The notes under the pieces were generated by a model that worked only from the letters and a program-made list of their open reading frames with translations, was not told where the DNA came from and ran no database searches. Source: Mesorhizobium onobrychidis (lineage in GTDB: Bacteria; Pseudomonadota; Alphaproteobacteria; Rhizobiales; Rhizobiaceae). From it: a stretch of 64,000 bases of DNA. Position numbers and translations under genes: made by a program. The stretch lies in assembly GCF_024707545.1 (NCBI RefSeq), contig NZ_CP062229.1, forward strand, positions 2,337,501 through 2,401,500, given 5' to 3'. Within the stretch, counting starts at the first letter, position 1. Every line of letters begins with the position of its first letter. Below, piece after piece: positions 46,354 through 56,027 of this stretch.

Positions 46354-46574
46354 CGCCGGGTCTCCCTTGCTGAGGCCAAAAGGATGGGTTCGAGCGGGCG
46401 CGTCGTTTCGGATTGCACGGGACAGGCGCTTTCGACGAAAGCGCGGGCCGGTGCAGACGCCCCTTAGACCGGGCATTGCAGGCAGTCAAGCCGCGCGGAA
46501 AGGGCCCGTGCGGCGTGCACGAGGCTGTGATCGCGCCGGCGGCCATGATGGCTTCCGGCGCGCCGTCGGTCAGC

Positions 46575-47678
46575 TCAGGTGTTGAACTTGAACAGCATGA
46601 TGTCGCCGTCCTGGACGACATACTCCTTGCCTTCGTCGCGCGCCTTGCCGGCCTCCTTGGCCGCCACTTCGCCGCCCAGCGTGACGAAGTCGTTGTAGGC
46701 GATGGTCTGGGCGCGGATGAAGCCGCGCTCGAAATCGGTGTGGATGACGCCTGCAGCCTGCGGCGCCTTGGCGCCCTTGTGCACGGTCCAGGCGCGCGTC
46801 TCCTTCGGCCCGACGGTGAAATAGGTGATGAGCTGCAGCAGCTCGTAACCGGCGCGGATCACCTTGTTCAGGCCGGGTTCCTCGAGGCCAAGCGTCGCCA
46901 GGAATTCCATTTCCTCGTCGTCGCTGAGCTGTGCCACCTCTGCTTCGATCGCCGCGGAAATCACCACGGTGCGGGCGCCTTGTGCGGCAGCCATCTGTTC
47001 GACCGCTTTGGTGTGCGCGTTGCCGGTAGCGGCGTCGGCCTCGGCGACATTGCAGACATAGAGCACGGGGTGCGACGTCAGCAGGTTCAACCCCTGCAGG
47101 ATGCGCAGATCCTCCGCGGAGATACCTTTGAGCAGGATGCGAGCGGGCTTGCCGGCCTGCAGGAGTTCAAGAGCTGCTTCCATCATCGGAAGCACGGTCA
47201 GCGCCTCCTTGTCCTTGCCGGAAGCGCGCTTGCGGAACTGCACGATGCGGCGCTCGAGGCTGTCGAGGTCGGCGAGCATCAGCTCGGTTTCGACGGTCTC
47301 GGCGTCGGCGACAGGATCGATGCGGCCCTCGACATGGGTGATGTCGTCATCCTCGAAGCAGCGCAGCACATGGACGATGGCGTCGACCTCGCGGATGTTG
47401 GCCAGGAACTGGTTGCCCAGACCTTCGCCTTTCGAGGCGCCGCGCACCAGGCCGGCGATGTCGACGAAGGAGATGCGGGTCGGGATGATCTCCTTCGATT
47501 TGCCGATCGCCGCGATCTTTTGCAGGCGCGGGTCCGGCACCGCCACCTCGCCGGTGTTCGGTTCGATGGTGCAGAACGGATAGTTGGCGGCCTGCGCCGC
47601 CGCCGTCCTGGTCAGCGCGTTGAAAAGCGTCGACTTGCCGACGTTGGGCAAGCCAACGATGCCGCATTTGAAACCCAT
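46575..47678 (-). CDS. ychF: Redox-regulated ATPase YchF
   Basis: 367 residues of the Obg-like ATPase family, a translation-associated factor. G1 is [16 protein letters not shown]3 [17 protein letters not shown]; the C-terminal TGS-like domain holds [20 protein letters not shown]. Normal length. Monocistronic. Confidence 0.96.
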   Translation of the reverse strand: MGFKCGIVGLPNVGKSTLFNALTRTAAAQAANYPFCTIEPNTGEVAVPDPRLQKIAAIGKSKEIIPTRISFVDIAGLVRGASKGEGLGNQFLANIREVDAIVHVLRCFEDDDITHVEGRIDPVADAETVETELMLADLDSLERRIVQFRKRASGKDKEALTVLPMMEAALELLQAGKPARILLKGISAEDLRILQGLNLLTSHPVLYVCNVAEADAATGNAHTKAVEQMAAAQGARTVVISAAIEAEVAQLSDDEEMEFLATLGLEEPGLNKVIRAGYELLQLITYFTVGPKETRAWTVHKGAKAPQAAGVIHTDFERGFIRAQTIAYNDFVTLGGEVAAKEAGKARDEGKEYVVQDGDIMLFKFNT

Positions 47679-47755
47679 TTTTATCCGGTCCTATCGGGAA
47701 ATCGAAATTTGATGAGGGCTATGGGCGAAAGCGCCGACGATCGTCAAGGCGCAAT

Positions 47756-48319
47756 TCAGTTCAGGGGTTGCGCAATGTCGTCGGTGCCTATGGCCAGCGA
47801 GCGAACGCCGGACCTGCTCAATATCTGTAGGAGATGCCAGAACGCGTCGACGTCGGCGGTTCCGAAATCAACCGTCAACTGCCCATCGAGCAATTGCGTG
47901 CTGTGAATGATGTTTCCGACGATCTCCATCGTCTCGCGCTCGCCATCGATATCGAACCAGGTGCGAAACCATTCGTCGAAGAGATCGTCGTCAAGGTCCT
48001 TTGTGTCGAACTTGAAATGGACCTCGTCCCACTTGAACGGCGATATTAAGGCGTCCATTCCGCCGATCTCGGCGCGAATATCCGGAGAGAATTTCAGATA
48101 GGTATCGCTATTGATGAATTGCGGATTGGGCTGTCCGTCGTTAGCAACGAAGTCGACTGCGATGAAATTTCGATAGAAGGAATCGACGTTCGAGAACTTG
48201 ACCTCGGTCGTATGCGATCCTTGGCTGTTGGCAGCAAGTTCGCCGACAGCTGAGACGAACTGATCGACATATTTCTGCCTGACGCGGCGGACCAATTCCT
48301 GAACGTCGTCCATGTCCAT
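47756..48319 (-). CDS. Hypothetical acidic protein of unknown family
   Basis: 187 residues, acidic (pI probably near 4), soluble, without signal or membrane segments. Sequence shows a long N-terminal helix and a beta-rich rest (MDALISPFKWDEVHFKFDTK). Third-codon positions are clearly less GC-rich than in pth and ychF on either side. It ends 3 bp from the pth start direction and could be an orphan transferred gene, for example an immunity-type protein, but nothing proves this. Confidence 0.65.
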   Translation of the reverse strand: MDMDDVQELVRRVRQKYVDQFVSAVGELAANSQGSHTTEVKFSNVDSFYRNFIAVDFVANDGQPNPQFINSDTYLKFSPDIRAEIGGMDALISPFKWDEVHFKFDTKDLDDDLFDEWFRTWFDIDGERETMEIVGNIIHSTQLLDGQLTVDFGTADVDAFWHLLQILSRSGVRSLAIGTDDIAQPLN

Positions 48320-48322
48320 GGC

Positions 48323-49054
48323 CTAATCCTTGCCGCCGAAGAGCTTCTTCAGCATGGCGGCCATCGGGCCGGTTTGAGGCAGCTTGACCGCCGGCTGCTG
48401 CGGTCGCGCCTGACGGACATGGCTCTGCTGTTTTGCGCCCTGTTGTTTTTGCCCGGGCTTTTCCGGCTCGGGCGCAGCACCGGTCCTTCGCTGGACGGCA
48501 ACACTGACCTTGTTCATGAAGCCGGGCTCATCACCCCTCAGGATCAAGTCGGCATGATCACCGATGGCTTCGAGCAGCGGCTCCAGCCATTCGCGATCGG
48601 CCTTGGCGAAATCGCCAAGCACATGATGCTGGACGAATTCCTTGACGCCGGGGTGGCCGACGCCGATGCGCACGCGGCGGTAAGCGTTGCCGATATGGCC
48701 GTCGATCGAGCGGATGCCGTTGTGACCGCCGGCGCCGCCGCCGGTCTTGACGCGGACCTTACCGTCGGCGAGGTCGATCTCGTCATAGAAGACGGTGAGC
48801 GCCGAGGGGGTGAGCTTATAGAAGCGCAGCGCTTCGCCGACCGACTGGCCGGAATTGTTCATGAAGGTCTGCGGCTTGATCAGGACGACCTTTTCGCCGC
48901 CAAGCGTGCCTTCGGCGATCAGGCCCTGGAATTTCTTCGACCAGGGCGAAAAGGAATGGCGGCGGGCGATTGCGTCCGCCGCCATGAAGCCGACATTGTG
49001 CCGGTTGTTGGCGTATTTCGCGCCCGGATTGCCGAGGCCTGCAAACAGCAGCAT
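48323..49054 (-). CDS. pth: Peptidyl-tRNA hydrolase
   Basis: 243 residues. The catalytic His is in NRHNVGF and the Asp in [20 protein letters not shown] opens the fold. The C-terminal ~50 residues ([15 protein letters not shown]) are a rhizobial Gln/Pro-rich tail. The ATG at 49054 follows GGAGG; it trails rplY by 23 bp in one operon. Confidence 0.95.
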   Translation of the reverse strand: MLLFAGLGNPGAKYANNRHNVGFMAADAIARRHSFSPWSKKFQGLIAEGTLGGEKVVLIKPQTFMNNSGQSVGEALRFYKLTPSALTVFYDEIDLADGKVRVKTGGGAGGHNGIRSIDGHIGNAYRRVRIGVGHPGVKEFVQHHVLGDFAKADREWLEPLLEAIGDHADLILRGDEPGFMNKVSVAVQRRTGAAPEPEKPGQKQQGAKQQSHVRQARPQQPAVKLPQTGPMAAMLKKLFGGKD

Positions 49055-49077
49055 CGTCACCTCCGGGCGGAAAGGGA

Positions 49078-49719
49078 TTACTTCTCTTCGGCGGCAGGAG
49101 CCGCTTCGGGCTCAGCCGTTTCGACCGCCTCTTCCTCCGCCTCCGGCTTCATCGCCGCGGAGCCGGCGATGGTTGCGACGGTGAAGTCGCGGTCGGAGAT
49201 CACCGGCTTGACGCCGGCCGGCAGTTTGACCGCCGAGATGTGGATCGAATCGCCGATATCGGTCCCGGTGAGATCGACGGTGATGAATTCCGGGATCGCA
49301 TTGGCCGGGCAGTGGAACTCGACTTCGTGACGCACGATGTTGAGCACGCCGCCGCGCTTGATGCCGGGCGACTTGTCCTCGTTGATGAAGTGGACCGGCA
49401 CGTCGACATTGACTTCTGTGTCCTTGCCGATGCGCAGGAAATCGACATGGACCGGAAAATCCTTGACCGGGTCGAGCTGGTAGTCCTTGGGCAGGACCTG
49501 GATCTTCTTGCCGTCGACATCGATCGTGGCGATCGTGGTCAGGAACCCGCCGCCATGGATCTTGTAGTAGATGTCCTTGTAGGTCAGCGCAATCGCCAGG
49601 GGAGGCTGCTTGTCACCGTAGATTACTGCAGGCACTTTACCGTTGCGGCGAACTGCACGGGCGGACCCCTTACCGACCTGTTCGCGCGCTTCGGCCTTGA
49701 GCTCGTAAGTATCGCTCAT
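49078..49719 (-). CDS. rplY: 50S ribosomal protein L25/general stress protein Ctc
   Basis: 213 residues with the N-terminal 5S-rRNA-binding domain ([20 protein letters not shown]) and the CTC-type C-terminal extension, ending in an acidic AE-rich tail. First gene of the rplY-pth operon. Confidence 0.95.
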   Translation of the reverse strand: MSDTYELKAEAREQVGKGSARAVRRNGKVPAVIYGDKQPPLAIALTYKDIYYKIHGGGFLTTIATIDVDGKKIQVLPKDYQLDPVKDFPVHVDFLRIGKDTEVNVDVPVHFINEDKSPGIKRGGVLNIVRHEVEFHCPANAIPEFITVDLTGTDIGDSIHISAVKLPAGVKPVISDRDFTVATIAGSAAMKPEAEEEAVETAEPEAAPAAEEK

Positions 49720-50134
49720 GGCATTTCCTTTCGCGTTGTTCTGGAGCGTTCGCGGCCGGCGAGGTGCCTGGGCCGTAAACGTCGAAAGCCGTCATGGCCT
49801 TACATGATCTGGTCCAAAATCTTTTTTGGGATCACGCAGGCCGGACAGCCTTCCGCCGCGTTGCCTCCAAGGGTGTCTACGCGGGTGGCGGCTCTATAGC
49901 GGAAGGTGGGACGGGGTGCAAGCCAAAGGCGGGCATTGCAATGAATGTCTGGCTTGAGCCCAGGAGCCGACATTGTCACTCCGAAAGCCCTGAAGCAACC
50001 GACTGGCGGACAGCCGGTGCATTCGATTGGCGAACATCGCCGGGATGGGACCTTTTGGGAGAGCCAGAAGATGATCTATCCTGGAGGCGGATGCGGCTGG
50101 CCAGGCTTCGGCATCGTGACGGCGGAGAACCAAG
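49720..50134. other. Gene-free stretch between rplY and the LacI-type gene
   Basis: About 415 bp. It has a GATC-type palindromic trace (TCCAAAATCTTTTTTGGGAT at 49812) and a CCTTCCGC/GCGGAAGG pair farther on. Short open frames in all three plus-strand frames end around 50157 and show no protein character. Confidence 0.5.
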
Positions 50135-51136
50135 ATTCCGAAGCCCACTTTCCTTGAGATAGCCCTTCGCGCCGGGGTCGGCACGGCGACGGTCGAGCGC
50201 GTGCTGAACGGCAGGGGTGGGGTCCGGCCCGCCACCGTCGAGAAGGTCGTCGCCGCCGCGCGCTCGCTCGACTATCCGCGCCGCCTGCCGGAAGCCCATC
50301 GGGGGGTGATCAGGATCGAGGTCATTCTGGTCCGTCCGGACGCCACCTTCTTTGCCCGCCTGTCCCGTGCCTTCGAGCGCATCGCCGCCACGTTGGATCG
50401 GACGATCGCCGTCCACCGGACATTTCTCGATGAGGCAAATCCCGCGGCCATCGCGCAGCGGATCCTCGATCCCGACATGCGCCGCGCCGCCCTGATCCTG
50501 GCGGTTCCCGACCATCCGCTGGTCGGCGCGGCGCTGAGGCGGCTGGAGGCGGAGAAGATCCCGACGGTGCAGATCGTCACGCAGATTTCGGGCACCAGCG
50601 GCGCCTATGTCGGCATCGACAATTACGCGGCTGGGCGTATGGCCGGGCTGCTGATGTCGCGCATGCAAAGGCGGCCGGGCAAGGTGGTGGCGATCTGCCA
50701 TAGCCAGATCTACCGCGTGCACCGTGACCGCGTGCGCGGCTTCTTCGACTATCTGATGGAAGCCGGCGGCGATTTCGAACCGGTCGCTGCCCTGTTCGGC
50801 CATGACGAGGGCGACCGAAACGCCGGGCAACTGGTCGAGGCGCTAACGCGGTGGCCGGACCTTGCCGGCCTCTACAATGCCGGCGGCGCCAACGCCGCGC
50901 TGAACGACGTACTAAGACGCCCGCGTGGCCGCGAAGTGTTCTTCGTCGGCCACGAACTCACCGAGCGCAGCGCCGCTGCCCTTCGCCAGGGCACCATGGA
51001 TGTCGTGCTCGACCAGGCGCCGGAGGCGCAGGCAAGACGCGCCATGGACCTCGTGCTGGCGAAATTGAACCTGCACGATCTGCCGGTCGACAATCCGCCG
51101 ATCCGCTTCGTCACTTTCACCGCCGAGAACGTTTGA
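50135..51136 (+). CDS. LacI-family regulator with no standard start codon
   Basis: The homologous frame begins at or before KIPKPTFLEIALRAGVGTAT, the LacI HTH, and continues through a hinge and a periplasmic-binding-protein-like domain to 51136 (about 333 residues). Upstream in-frame, a stop is at 50117; no ATG, GTG or TTG occurs before the HTH. ATT at 50135 follows GGCGGAG, while GTG at 50201 would delete half the HTH. Either a rare ATT start, a frameshift or a damaged gene. It likely controls the catabolic genes downstream. Confidence 0.75.
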   Translation: MPKPTFLEIALRAGVGTATVERVLNGRGGVRPATVEKVVAAARSLDYPRRLPEAHRGVIRIEVILVRPDATFFARLSRAFERIAATLDRTIAVHRTFLDEANPAAIAQRILDPDMRRAALILAVPDHPLVGAALRRLEAEKIPTVQIVTQISGTSGAYVGIDNYAAGRMAGLLMSRMQRRPGKVVAICHSQIYRVHRDRVRGFFDYLMEAGGDFEPVAALFGHDEGDRNAGQLVEALTRWPDLAGLYNAGGANAALNDVLRRPRGREVFFVGHELTERSAAALRQGTMDVVLDQAPEAQARRAMDLVLAKLNLHDLPVDNPPIRFVTFTAENV

Positions 51137-51210
51137 TCTGATTTGATCAAGGAACAAGCGGCCTTCCGCCGGCTGCGGTGTTATCCCCTCAGCAAACGGG
51201 AGGATGACAG

Positions 51211-52002
51211 GTGACCAGACGGCTGACGGCCTACGATCTGCAGAGCGCCAAGGGCACTCGCAAATGGCTGCAACTCCATGTCGATACGCCGGCCGAAGCG
51301 GCCGCGGCGGTTGCCTGCGACATCTCCATCCTGTCCTGCGAGCCCGACCACAATCTCGAAGCCATCCGCGCCGCCGCACCTCACGCGTTCCTGTCGGTCG
51401 GCATGCCGCATGGCGCGGTTGCCTCGCCCGACGAAGCGGTACGTCTCGGCTTTGCGATGATACGACGCGGTGCCGACGCGATCTACTGCTCGCATTCGCC
51501 GAGCTTCATCGAGGCGATGGCGGCGGAGGGCATTCCCGTCACCGGCCATGTCGGCCTGGTGCCGAACCGCGCCACCTGGACGAACTTTCGCGCTGTGGGC
51601 AGGACAGCCGAGGAGGCCCTCAAGGTCTTGCGCGCCACCAAGGATTTGGAGAATGCGGGCGCTGCCTGTGTCGAGGTCGAGGTTGTGCCGGTGCGGTTGG
51701 CCGAGCACATAAGCCGGTCGACGCCGATGATCACAATGGGCATGGGCTGTGGCTCGGCCTGCGACACGCAATACCTGTTTTCCAGCGACGTGCTGGGCAC
51801 CCACACCGGCCACTACCCCCGCCATTCCAAGCGCTACGCCGACTTCGTCACGCTGGAGGCCGAGCTGCAGGAAAAGCGCATCGCCGCCTTCCGCACTTTC
51901 GGCCGCGAGGTGGCCGAGGGCCGCTATCCCGAACCCAGGCACCAGGTCGACATGGACGATGCCGTCTTCGACCGCTTCCTGACCCTCTCCCAATCCTTGT
52001 GA
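51211..52002 (+). CDS. Divergent PanB-like (ketopantoate hydroxymethyltransferase family) protein
   Basis: 263 residues resembling the second half of PanB: GHVGLVPNRATW and CVEVEVVPVRLAEHIS, then MGMGCGSACDTQYLFSSDVLG. The Lys and Glu of the PanB active site (usually in VKLEGG) are replaced by IYCSHS, so it is probably not ketopantoate synthase. GTG start after GGGAGGATGACAG. It is the first gene of a moc-like cluster, and 7 bp precede the hydroxylase gene. Confidence 0.72.
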   Translation: MTRRLTAYDLQSAKGTRKWLQLHVDTPAEAAAAVACDISILSCEPDHNLEAIRAAAPHAFLSVGMPHGAVASPDEAVRLGFAMIRRGADAIYCSHSPSFIEAMAAEGIPVTGHVGLVPNRATWTNFRAVGRTAEEALKVLRATKDLENAGAACVEVEVVPVRLAEHISRSTPMITMGMGCGSACDTQYLFSSDVLGTHTGHYPRHSKRYADFVTLEAELQEKRIAAFRTFGREVAEGRYPEPRHQVDMDDAVFDRFLTLSQSL

Positions 52003-52009
52003 GATCGAC

Positions 52010-53020
52010 ATGGACGACCTGAAATACGGCAAGCGCAACAAGCGCGGCGACTGGGTCCCCGACGAACCGGCCGGCACCGCGCCGCTTTTCGTCCTCCCGC
52101 CGCGGCCGCTCGCGCTGCTGAAGTGGCTGCCGCACTACTTCGTGCCCTACAATCTGCTGTTCGCCGTTTCGGCGGTGGCCTGGTGGCACTTCGTGCTGCC
52201 CGATGTCGAGGTGATGAAGACGCTGTCCTGGGGCTGGATCGTCAGGCTGTTCCTCGTCAACTGCGCAGCCCTTCTGTTGTTCTTCGGCGCCTTCGAGCTC
52301 AGGCTCTACATCCTGCGGGCCCAGGGCAACAGGTTCAAATACAACGGCAAATGGCCGTCCGAGCAGAAGAGCAAGGCCTTTTTCTTCGGAAGCCAGAACA
52401 TCGACAACATGCTGCGTACCTTCGGCACCGGGCTGCCGATCTGGACGGCGGTCGAGGTCGCCATTCTCTATGCTTACGCCAACGGCTACGTGCCGTGGCT
52501 CACCTTTGCCGAGCACCCCGTCTACCTGTTCTGCCTGGCGCTGGCGGCGCCGATCATCCACGAGACCCACTTCTTCCTGCTGCACAGGGCCATCCATTGG
52601 GGGCCGCTCTACAGATGGGTGCACTCGGTCCACCACAATTCGGTGAACCCCTCGCCATGGTCGTCGCTGTCGATGCATCCGGTCGAGCAGTTCGGCTATC
52701 TCGGGGTCGCGCTGTGGCATCTGGTCATCCCGTCCAATCCGATCCTGGCGCTCTACCAACTGCATTTCGCCGGCTTTGGCGCCATCCCTGGCCATGTCGG
52801 CTTCGACAAAGTCGAACTCGGCGAGGACAAGGCCGTCGATAGCCACGCCTACATCCACTACCTCCACCACAAATATTTCGAGGTGAACTACGGCGACGGC
52901 CTCATTCCGTTCGACAGGTGGTTCGGCACTTTCCACGACGGCAGCAAGGAGGGCGAGGCCCGCATGCAGGCCCGCTACGAGAAGAAGAAAGCGCGCGCCA
53001 ACGCGGCCGCTGCCACGTGA
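52010..53020 (+). CDS. MocD-like membrane di-iron hydroxylase (fatty acid hydroxylase superfamily)
   Basis: 336 residues with about four membrane segments and the eight-histidine pattern: HETHFF (H184, H187), LLHRAIH, HSVHHNS (about H205-H209) and HYLHHKYF near the C-terminus. Rhizopine catabolism uses MocD of this family with ferredoxin MocE to demethylate 3-O-methyl-scyllo-inosamine. Neighbours fit this. Exact substrate is inferred. Confidence 0.82.
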   Translation: MDDLKYGKRNKRGDWVPDEPAGTAPLFVLPPRPLALLKWLPHYFVPYNLLFAVSAVAWWHFVLPDVEVMKTLSWGWIVRLFLVNCAALLLFFGAFELRLYILRAQGNRFKYNGKWPSEQKSKAFFFGSQNIDNMLRTFGTGLPIWTAVEVAILYAYANGYVPWLTFAEHPVYLFCLALAAPIIHETHFFLLHRAIHWGPLYRWVHSVHHNSVNPSPWSSLSMHPVEQFGYLGVALWHLVIPSNPILALYQLHFAGFGAIPGHVGFDKVELGEDKAVDSHAYIHYLHHKYFEVNYGDGLIPFDRWFGTFHDGSKEGEARMQARYEKKKARANAAAAT

Positions 53021-53153
53021 ATGGGGCCTGCTTCAGCAATCCAGAAGCCGAAGCCGGCGGCGCGCCTCATCGGTTGCTCCATTCAAGATCCCGAAAGGGC
53101 CGGTATTCCAAAAAGGAGTGAGCCGGCACTCCACGTCCAGAGGGAGGAAATCC

Positions 53154-54095
53154 ATGAAGAAACTTCTGTGTTCGGCAGCGTTGGCGACAATGATGTCGAC
53201 CGCTGCGATGGCAGAAAAGATCGGCGTCAGCATCGTCAATTTTGACAACAATTTCCAGACACTGCTGATGCACGGAATGCAGGACCGCGCCAAGGAAAAG
53301 GGCGTCGGCATCCAGGTTGAAGACGCACAAAACGACGTCGCCAAGCAGCTCGACCAGGTGAAGAATTTCATCGCCAACGGCGTCGACGCCATCGTCGTCA
53401 CGCTGGTCGACACCAATGCATCCAAGACCCTCAGCGACGAGGCCGCGAGCGCTGGTATTCCACTCGTCTTCGTCAACCTTGAGCCCAACGATATGGCAAA
53501 CCTGCCGGACAAGCAGGTCTATGTCGGCTCGAACGAGGCCGAGTCCGGCACCCTCGAGGCCTTTGAAGTGTGCAAGCTCTTGCGTGCGAACGGCAAGTCG
53601 GCCGGCGCCAGAGCCTACATCGTCATGGGCAGCCTGGTTCACCAGGCAGCGTTGCAGCGGACGAAGGATGTCGAGCAGATCTTCGGCACCGATATGTGCA
53701 ATTTCATCAAGATCATCGACAAGCAATCGTCCGAGTGGTCGCGCGACAATGCGCAGAACCTGATGACCAACTGGCTGACGGCCGGACCGGTGCCGGACGC
53801 GGTCATCGCCAACAACGACGAATCCGCCATCGGCGTGATCCTGGCCCTCAAGGCAAACGGGGTGGACATGAAGAACGTCGTCGTCGGCGGCATCGATGCC
53901 ACCCAGGATGGCCTGCAGTCGATGAAGGCGGGCGACCTCTCTGTGACGGTATTCCAGAACGCCAAGGCACAAGGCGGCGGCGGCGTCGACGCCGCAATTG
54001 CCCTTGCCAAGGGCGAGAAGGTCGATCGCGTCGTCTACGTCCCGTTCGAACTGGTCACGCCCGCGAATATGAACGACTACCTCAACAAGAATTAG
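53154..54095 (+). CDS. MocB-like sugar/rhizopine ABC periplasmic binding protein
   Basis: 313 residues; signal peptide ends near TAAMAEKIG. RbsB-type type I binding fold: NGVDAIVVTLVDTNASKTL, PDAVIANNDESAIGVILAL and VVGGIDATQDGLQSMKAGDL. It resembles the rhizopine-binding MocB family. No permease or ATPase gene follows, so its transporter is elsewhere. The ATG at 53154 has AGGGAGGAAA upstream. Confidence 0.85.
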   Translation: MKKLLCSAALATMMSTAAMAEKIGVSIVNFDNNFQTLLMHGMQDRAKEKGVGIQVEDAQNDVAKQLDQVKNFIANGVDAIVVTLVDTNASKTLSDEAASAGIPLVFVNLEPNDMANLPDKQVYVGSNEAESGTLEAFEVCKLLRANGKSAGARAYIVMGSLVHQAALQRTKDVEQIFGTDMCNFIKIIDKQSSEWSRDNAQNLMTNWLTAGPVPDAVIANNDESAIGVILALKANGVDMKNVVVGGIDATQDGLQSMKAGDLSVTVFQNAKAQGGGGVDAAIALAKGEKVDRVVYVPFELVTPANMNDYLNKN

Positions 54096-54109
54096 GCCGA
54101 AGCGAGCCC

Positions 54110-54138
54110 TCCAGGACGGCTGCACGGGCCGTCCTGGA
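54110..54138 (+). promoter_or_regulatory. Hairpin between binding-protein and ferredoxin genes
   Basis: TCCAGGACGG (54110-54119) pairs perfectly with CCGTCCTGGA (54129-54138). No T run follows, so it may protect the upstream mRNA rather than end transcription. Confidence 0.6.
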
Positions 54139-54174
54139 CGGTGCCCTGCGCAGTTCATTATCGAAGGAAAACAA

Positions 54175-54492
54175 ATGTCCAGCTGGATCAGGGCTTGCAG
54201 CCTCGACGACATCGAACAGGAAGGCGCCCGCCGCTTCGACCATGGCGGCAAGACCTACGCCGTCTTCCGCTCGCCGGATGACGAGGTCTTCTGCACCGAT
54301 GGCCTGTGCACGCATGAGGCCGTCCATCTCGCCGATGGGCTTGTCATGGACTACGAGGTCGAATGCCCCAAGCACGCCGGCGCCTTCGACTATCGCACCG
54401 GCGCGGCGAAGCGGCTGCCGCCCTGCGTCAATCTCAGGACCTATCCGGCCAAGGTGGAAGCGGGCTCCGTGCTGGTGGCGATCAGCCAGTGA
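54175..54492 (+). CDS. MocE-like Rieske ferredoxin
   Basis: 105 residues; the [2Fe-2S] ligands are in GLCTHEAVHL (Cys, His) and CPKHAGAFDY (Cys, His), the typical two-Cys two-His pattern. Presumed electron carrier for the MocD-like hydroxylase. A ferredoxin reductase (MocF) is not seen downstream. GAAGGAAAACAA precedes the ATG. Confidence 0.85.
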   Translation: MSSWIRACSLDDIEQEGARRFDHGGKTYAVFRSPDDEVFCTDGLCTHEAVHLADGLVMDYEVECPKHAGAFDYRTGAAKRLPPCVNLRTYPAKVEAGSVLVAISQ

Positions 54493-54548
54493 CAGGAAGT
54501 ATGGCCAGGCAGTCGACCAGGTCGAAAGCCGACCGCAATCGATCAGTG

Positions 54549-55052
54549 TCAGACCGGAAACAGGAGTGCCGAAAGCAACGCAGCGACATACAGCCCGACC
54601 CCGAACGACAAATGAGTCATGAGGCCGCGCAGACGCGCGGTGCGCGGATTGGGAGTTTTCGAGGCTGCAATTCCCGCTCCAAAAGCTGGCTGCATTAGGA
54701 AGAACGGGGCGACAATAGTGGACATGCCGACAAGAAGGGCAGGAAGCAATGTCGGGTGTCGTGCCCAGTCGAGACCCCATACTCCCATCAGCAATGCAGC
54801 AAAGACGATGCCGATCGCGTAATGCGCGCCCCATCCAATGGCAGCTTCGCCCCGAATTCGGGGAGCCTGCGCGATATTCGCATTTGCGAAACGTCCTCGC
54901 GGAAAGTGCCCGATCCAGCGGCCGACCCAGGCATAATCAATCGATGGAAACGCGAACGTTCGTTTCAAAAACAATCCCCAAAGATCCATCACCGCCGTCG
55001 CCCCCGTTCCGATCGCGGTTGCGCGGACAACGAACTCCAACTGCTCGTTCAT
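54549..55052 (-). CDS. DUF2938 membrane protein
   Basis: 167 residues with about four membrane segments: GTGATAVMDLWGLFLKRTF, HYAIGIVFAALLMGV, PALLVGMSTIVAPFF and LSFGVGLYVAALLSAL. Function unknown; DUF2938 genes commonly sit next to ArsR-type regulators, as here with the divergent gene at 55164. Confidence 0.82.
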   Translation of the reverse strand: MNEQLEFVVRATAIGTGATAVMDLWGLFLKRTFAFPSIDYAWVGRWIGHFPRGRFANANIAQAPRIRGEAAIGWGAHYAIGIVFAALLMGVWGLDWARHPTLLPALLVGMSTIVAPFFLMQPAFGAGIAASKTPNPRTARLRGLMTHLSFGVGLYVAALLSALLFPV

Positions 55053-55120
55053 TTCTATGCTCCCGTCTTGTCCATGCTCCTGTCTTGGGCGTCAGACACT
55101 AGCCGATTTAAACCATTCAT

Positions 55121-55132
55121 TCAATGTATTGA
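55121..55132. promoter_or_regulatory. Palindrome in DUF2938/ArsR intergenic region
   Basis: TCAATGTATTGA is an imperfect-core palindrome followed by AT-rich TTGATTGATTG repeats. Candidate operator for the ArsR-type protein; short, so uncertain. Confidence 0.4.
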
Positions 55133-55163
55133 TTGATTGTTTGATTGATGGTAGCCATGCGAG

Positions 55164-55841
55164 ATGAAAAACGCAGACGTTCATCATCCGATCTTTGACG
55201 AAATAGCGGATCTCGCCCGAACGCTGGGACATGCACACCGGCTGGTTCTCCTCCGCCATATTGCCGACGGCGAAGTCGCGGTAGAGCAGCTGACGCAGCT
55301 TTCCGGGATCGCATTGGCCAACACCTCGCAGCATCTTCAACACCTGAAACGGGCCGGCTTGGTGCAGACCCGGCGAGACGGGAAACGCGTGCTCTATCGT
55401 TTGGCAGATGGGCCGATCGAAGACGTGCTGGCGGCCTTGCGAAGCCTCGCGAACCATAGGCGCGAGCAAATCCGTGAGCTCATCAACGACACTATGAGCC
55501 GGCCGGACAGACTGGAGAACATCTCGCGCGAGGAACTCGTGCGCCGCATGCGGGACAACGAAGTCGTGCTGCTCGACGTTCGGCCGCAGGAGGAATACGC
55601 AGCCGGGCATTTGCCGGGTGCGATCAACATTCCCGTGGGTGAGTTGGAGGATCGACTTGCGGAGCTTCCACGAGAGAAGATCATCGTCGCCTATTGCCGT
55701 GGTGTCCAGTGCGTTCTTTCTGCCGACGCGCTGGCAATCCTGAGGACGCGAGGCCGGGCCTCACGCCGGTTCGAAGGCGGTTTTCCCGAGTGGCTGACCT
55801 CAGACCCTGATGTCGACGACATGAACTACGAGAGCGGCTGA
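55164..55841 (+). CDS. ArsR-family regulator fused to a rhodanese domain
   Basis: 225 residues. Residues 1-95 are a winged HTH (HRLVLLRHIADGEVAVEQLT); residues ~115-215 are a rhodanese with active-site Cys in YCRGVQCVLSADAL. Such fusions may sense sulfane sulfur or toxic ions. It diverges from DUF2938 and probably represses it. Confidence 0.88.
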   Translation: MKNADVHHPIFDEIADLARTLGHAHRLVLLRHIADGEVAVEQLTQLSGIALANTSQHLQHLKRAGLVQTRRDGKRVLYRLADGPIEDVLAALRSLANHRREQIRELINDTMSRPDRLENISREELVRRMRDNEVVLLDVRPQEEYAAGHLPGAINIPVGELEDRLAELPREKIIVAYCRGVQCVLSADALAILRTRGRASRRFEGGFPEWLTSDPDVDDMNYESG

Positions 55842-56027
55842 CAGAAGCCAAAGTCGGCGTCGCTGGCCCAAGCCCGAATATGAATGGAAACTGGAGCCGC
55901 TACGGGGCAATGCCCGCGGCAGGCTGGACGGTGCGCACCGGAAGCATGGAAGGGAAGCCAATGCTTCTGCCATTTAATCCAACCGGGACGAAGCTTGGTA
56001 TCAAAAAGCCGAAATCGAACTCAAGCT

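Noticed and set aside
55842..56027. A small gene after the ArsR-rhodanese gene
   Set aside because: Short frames here lack domain character and end in the convergent MFS gene.
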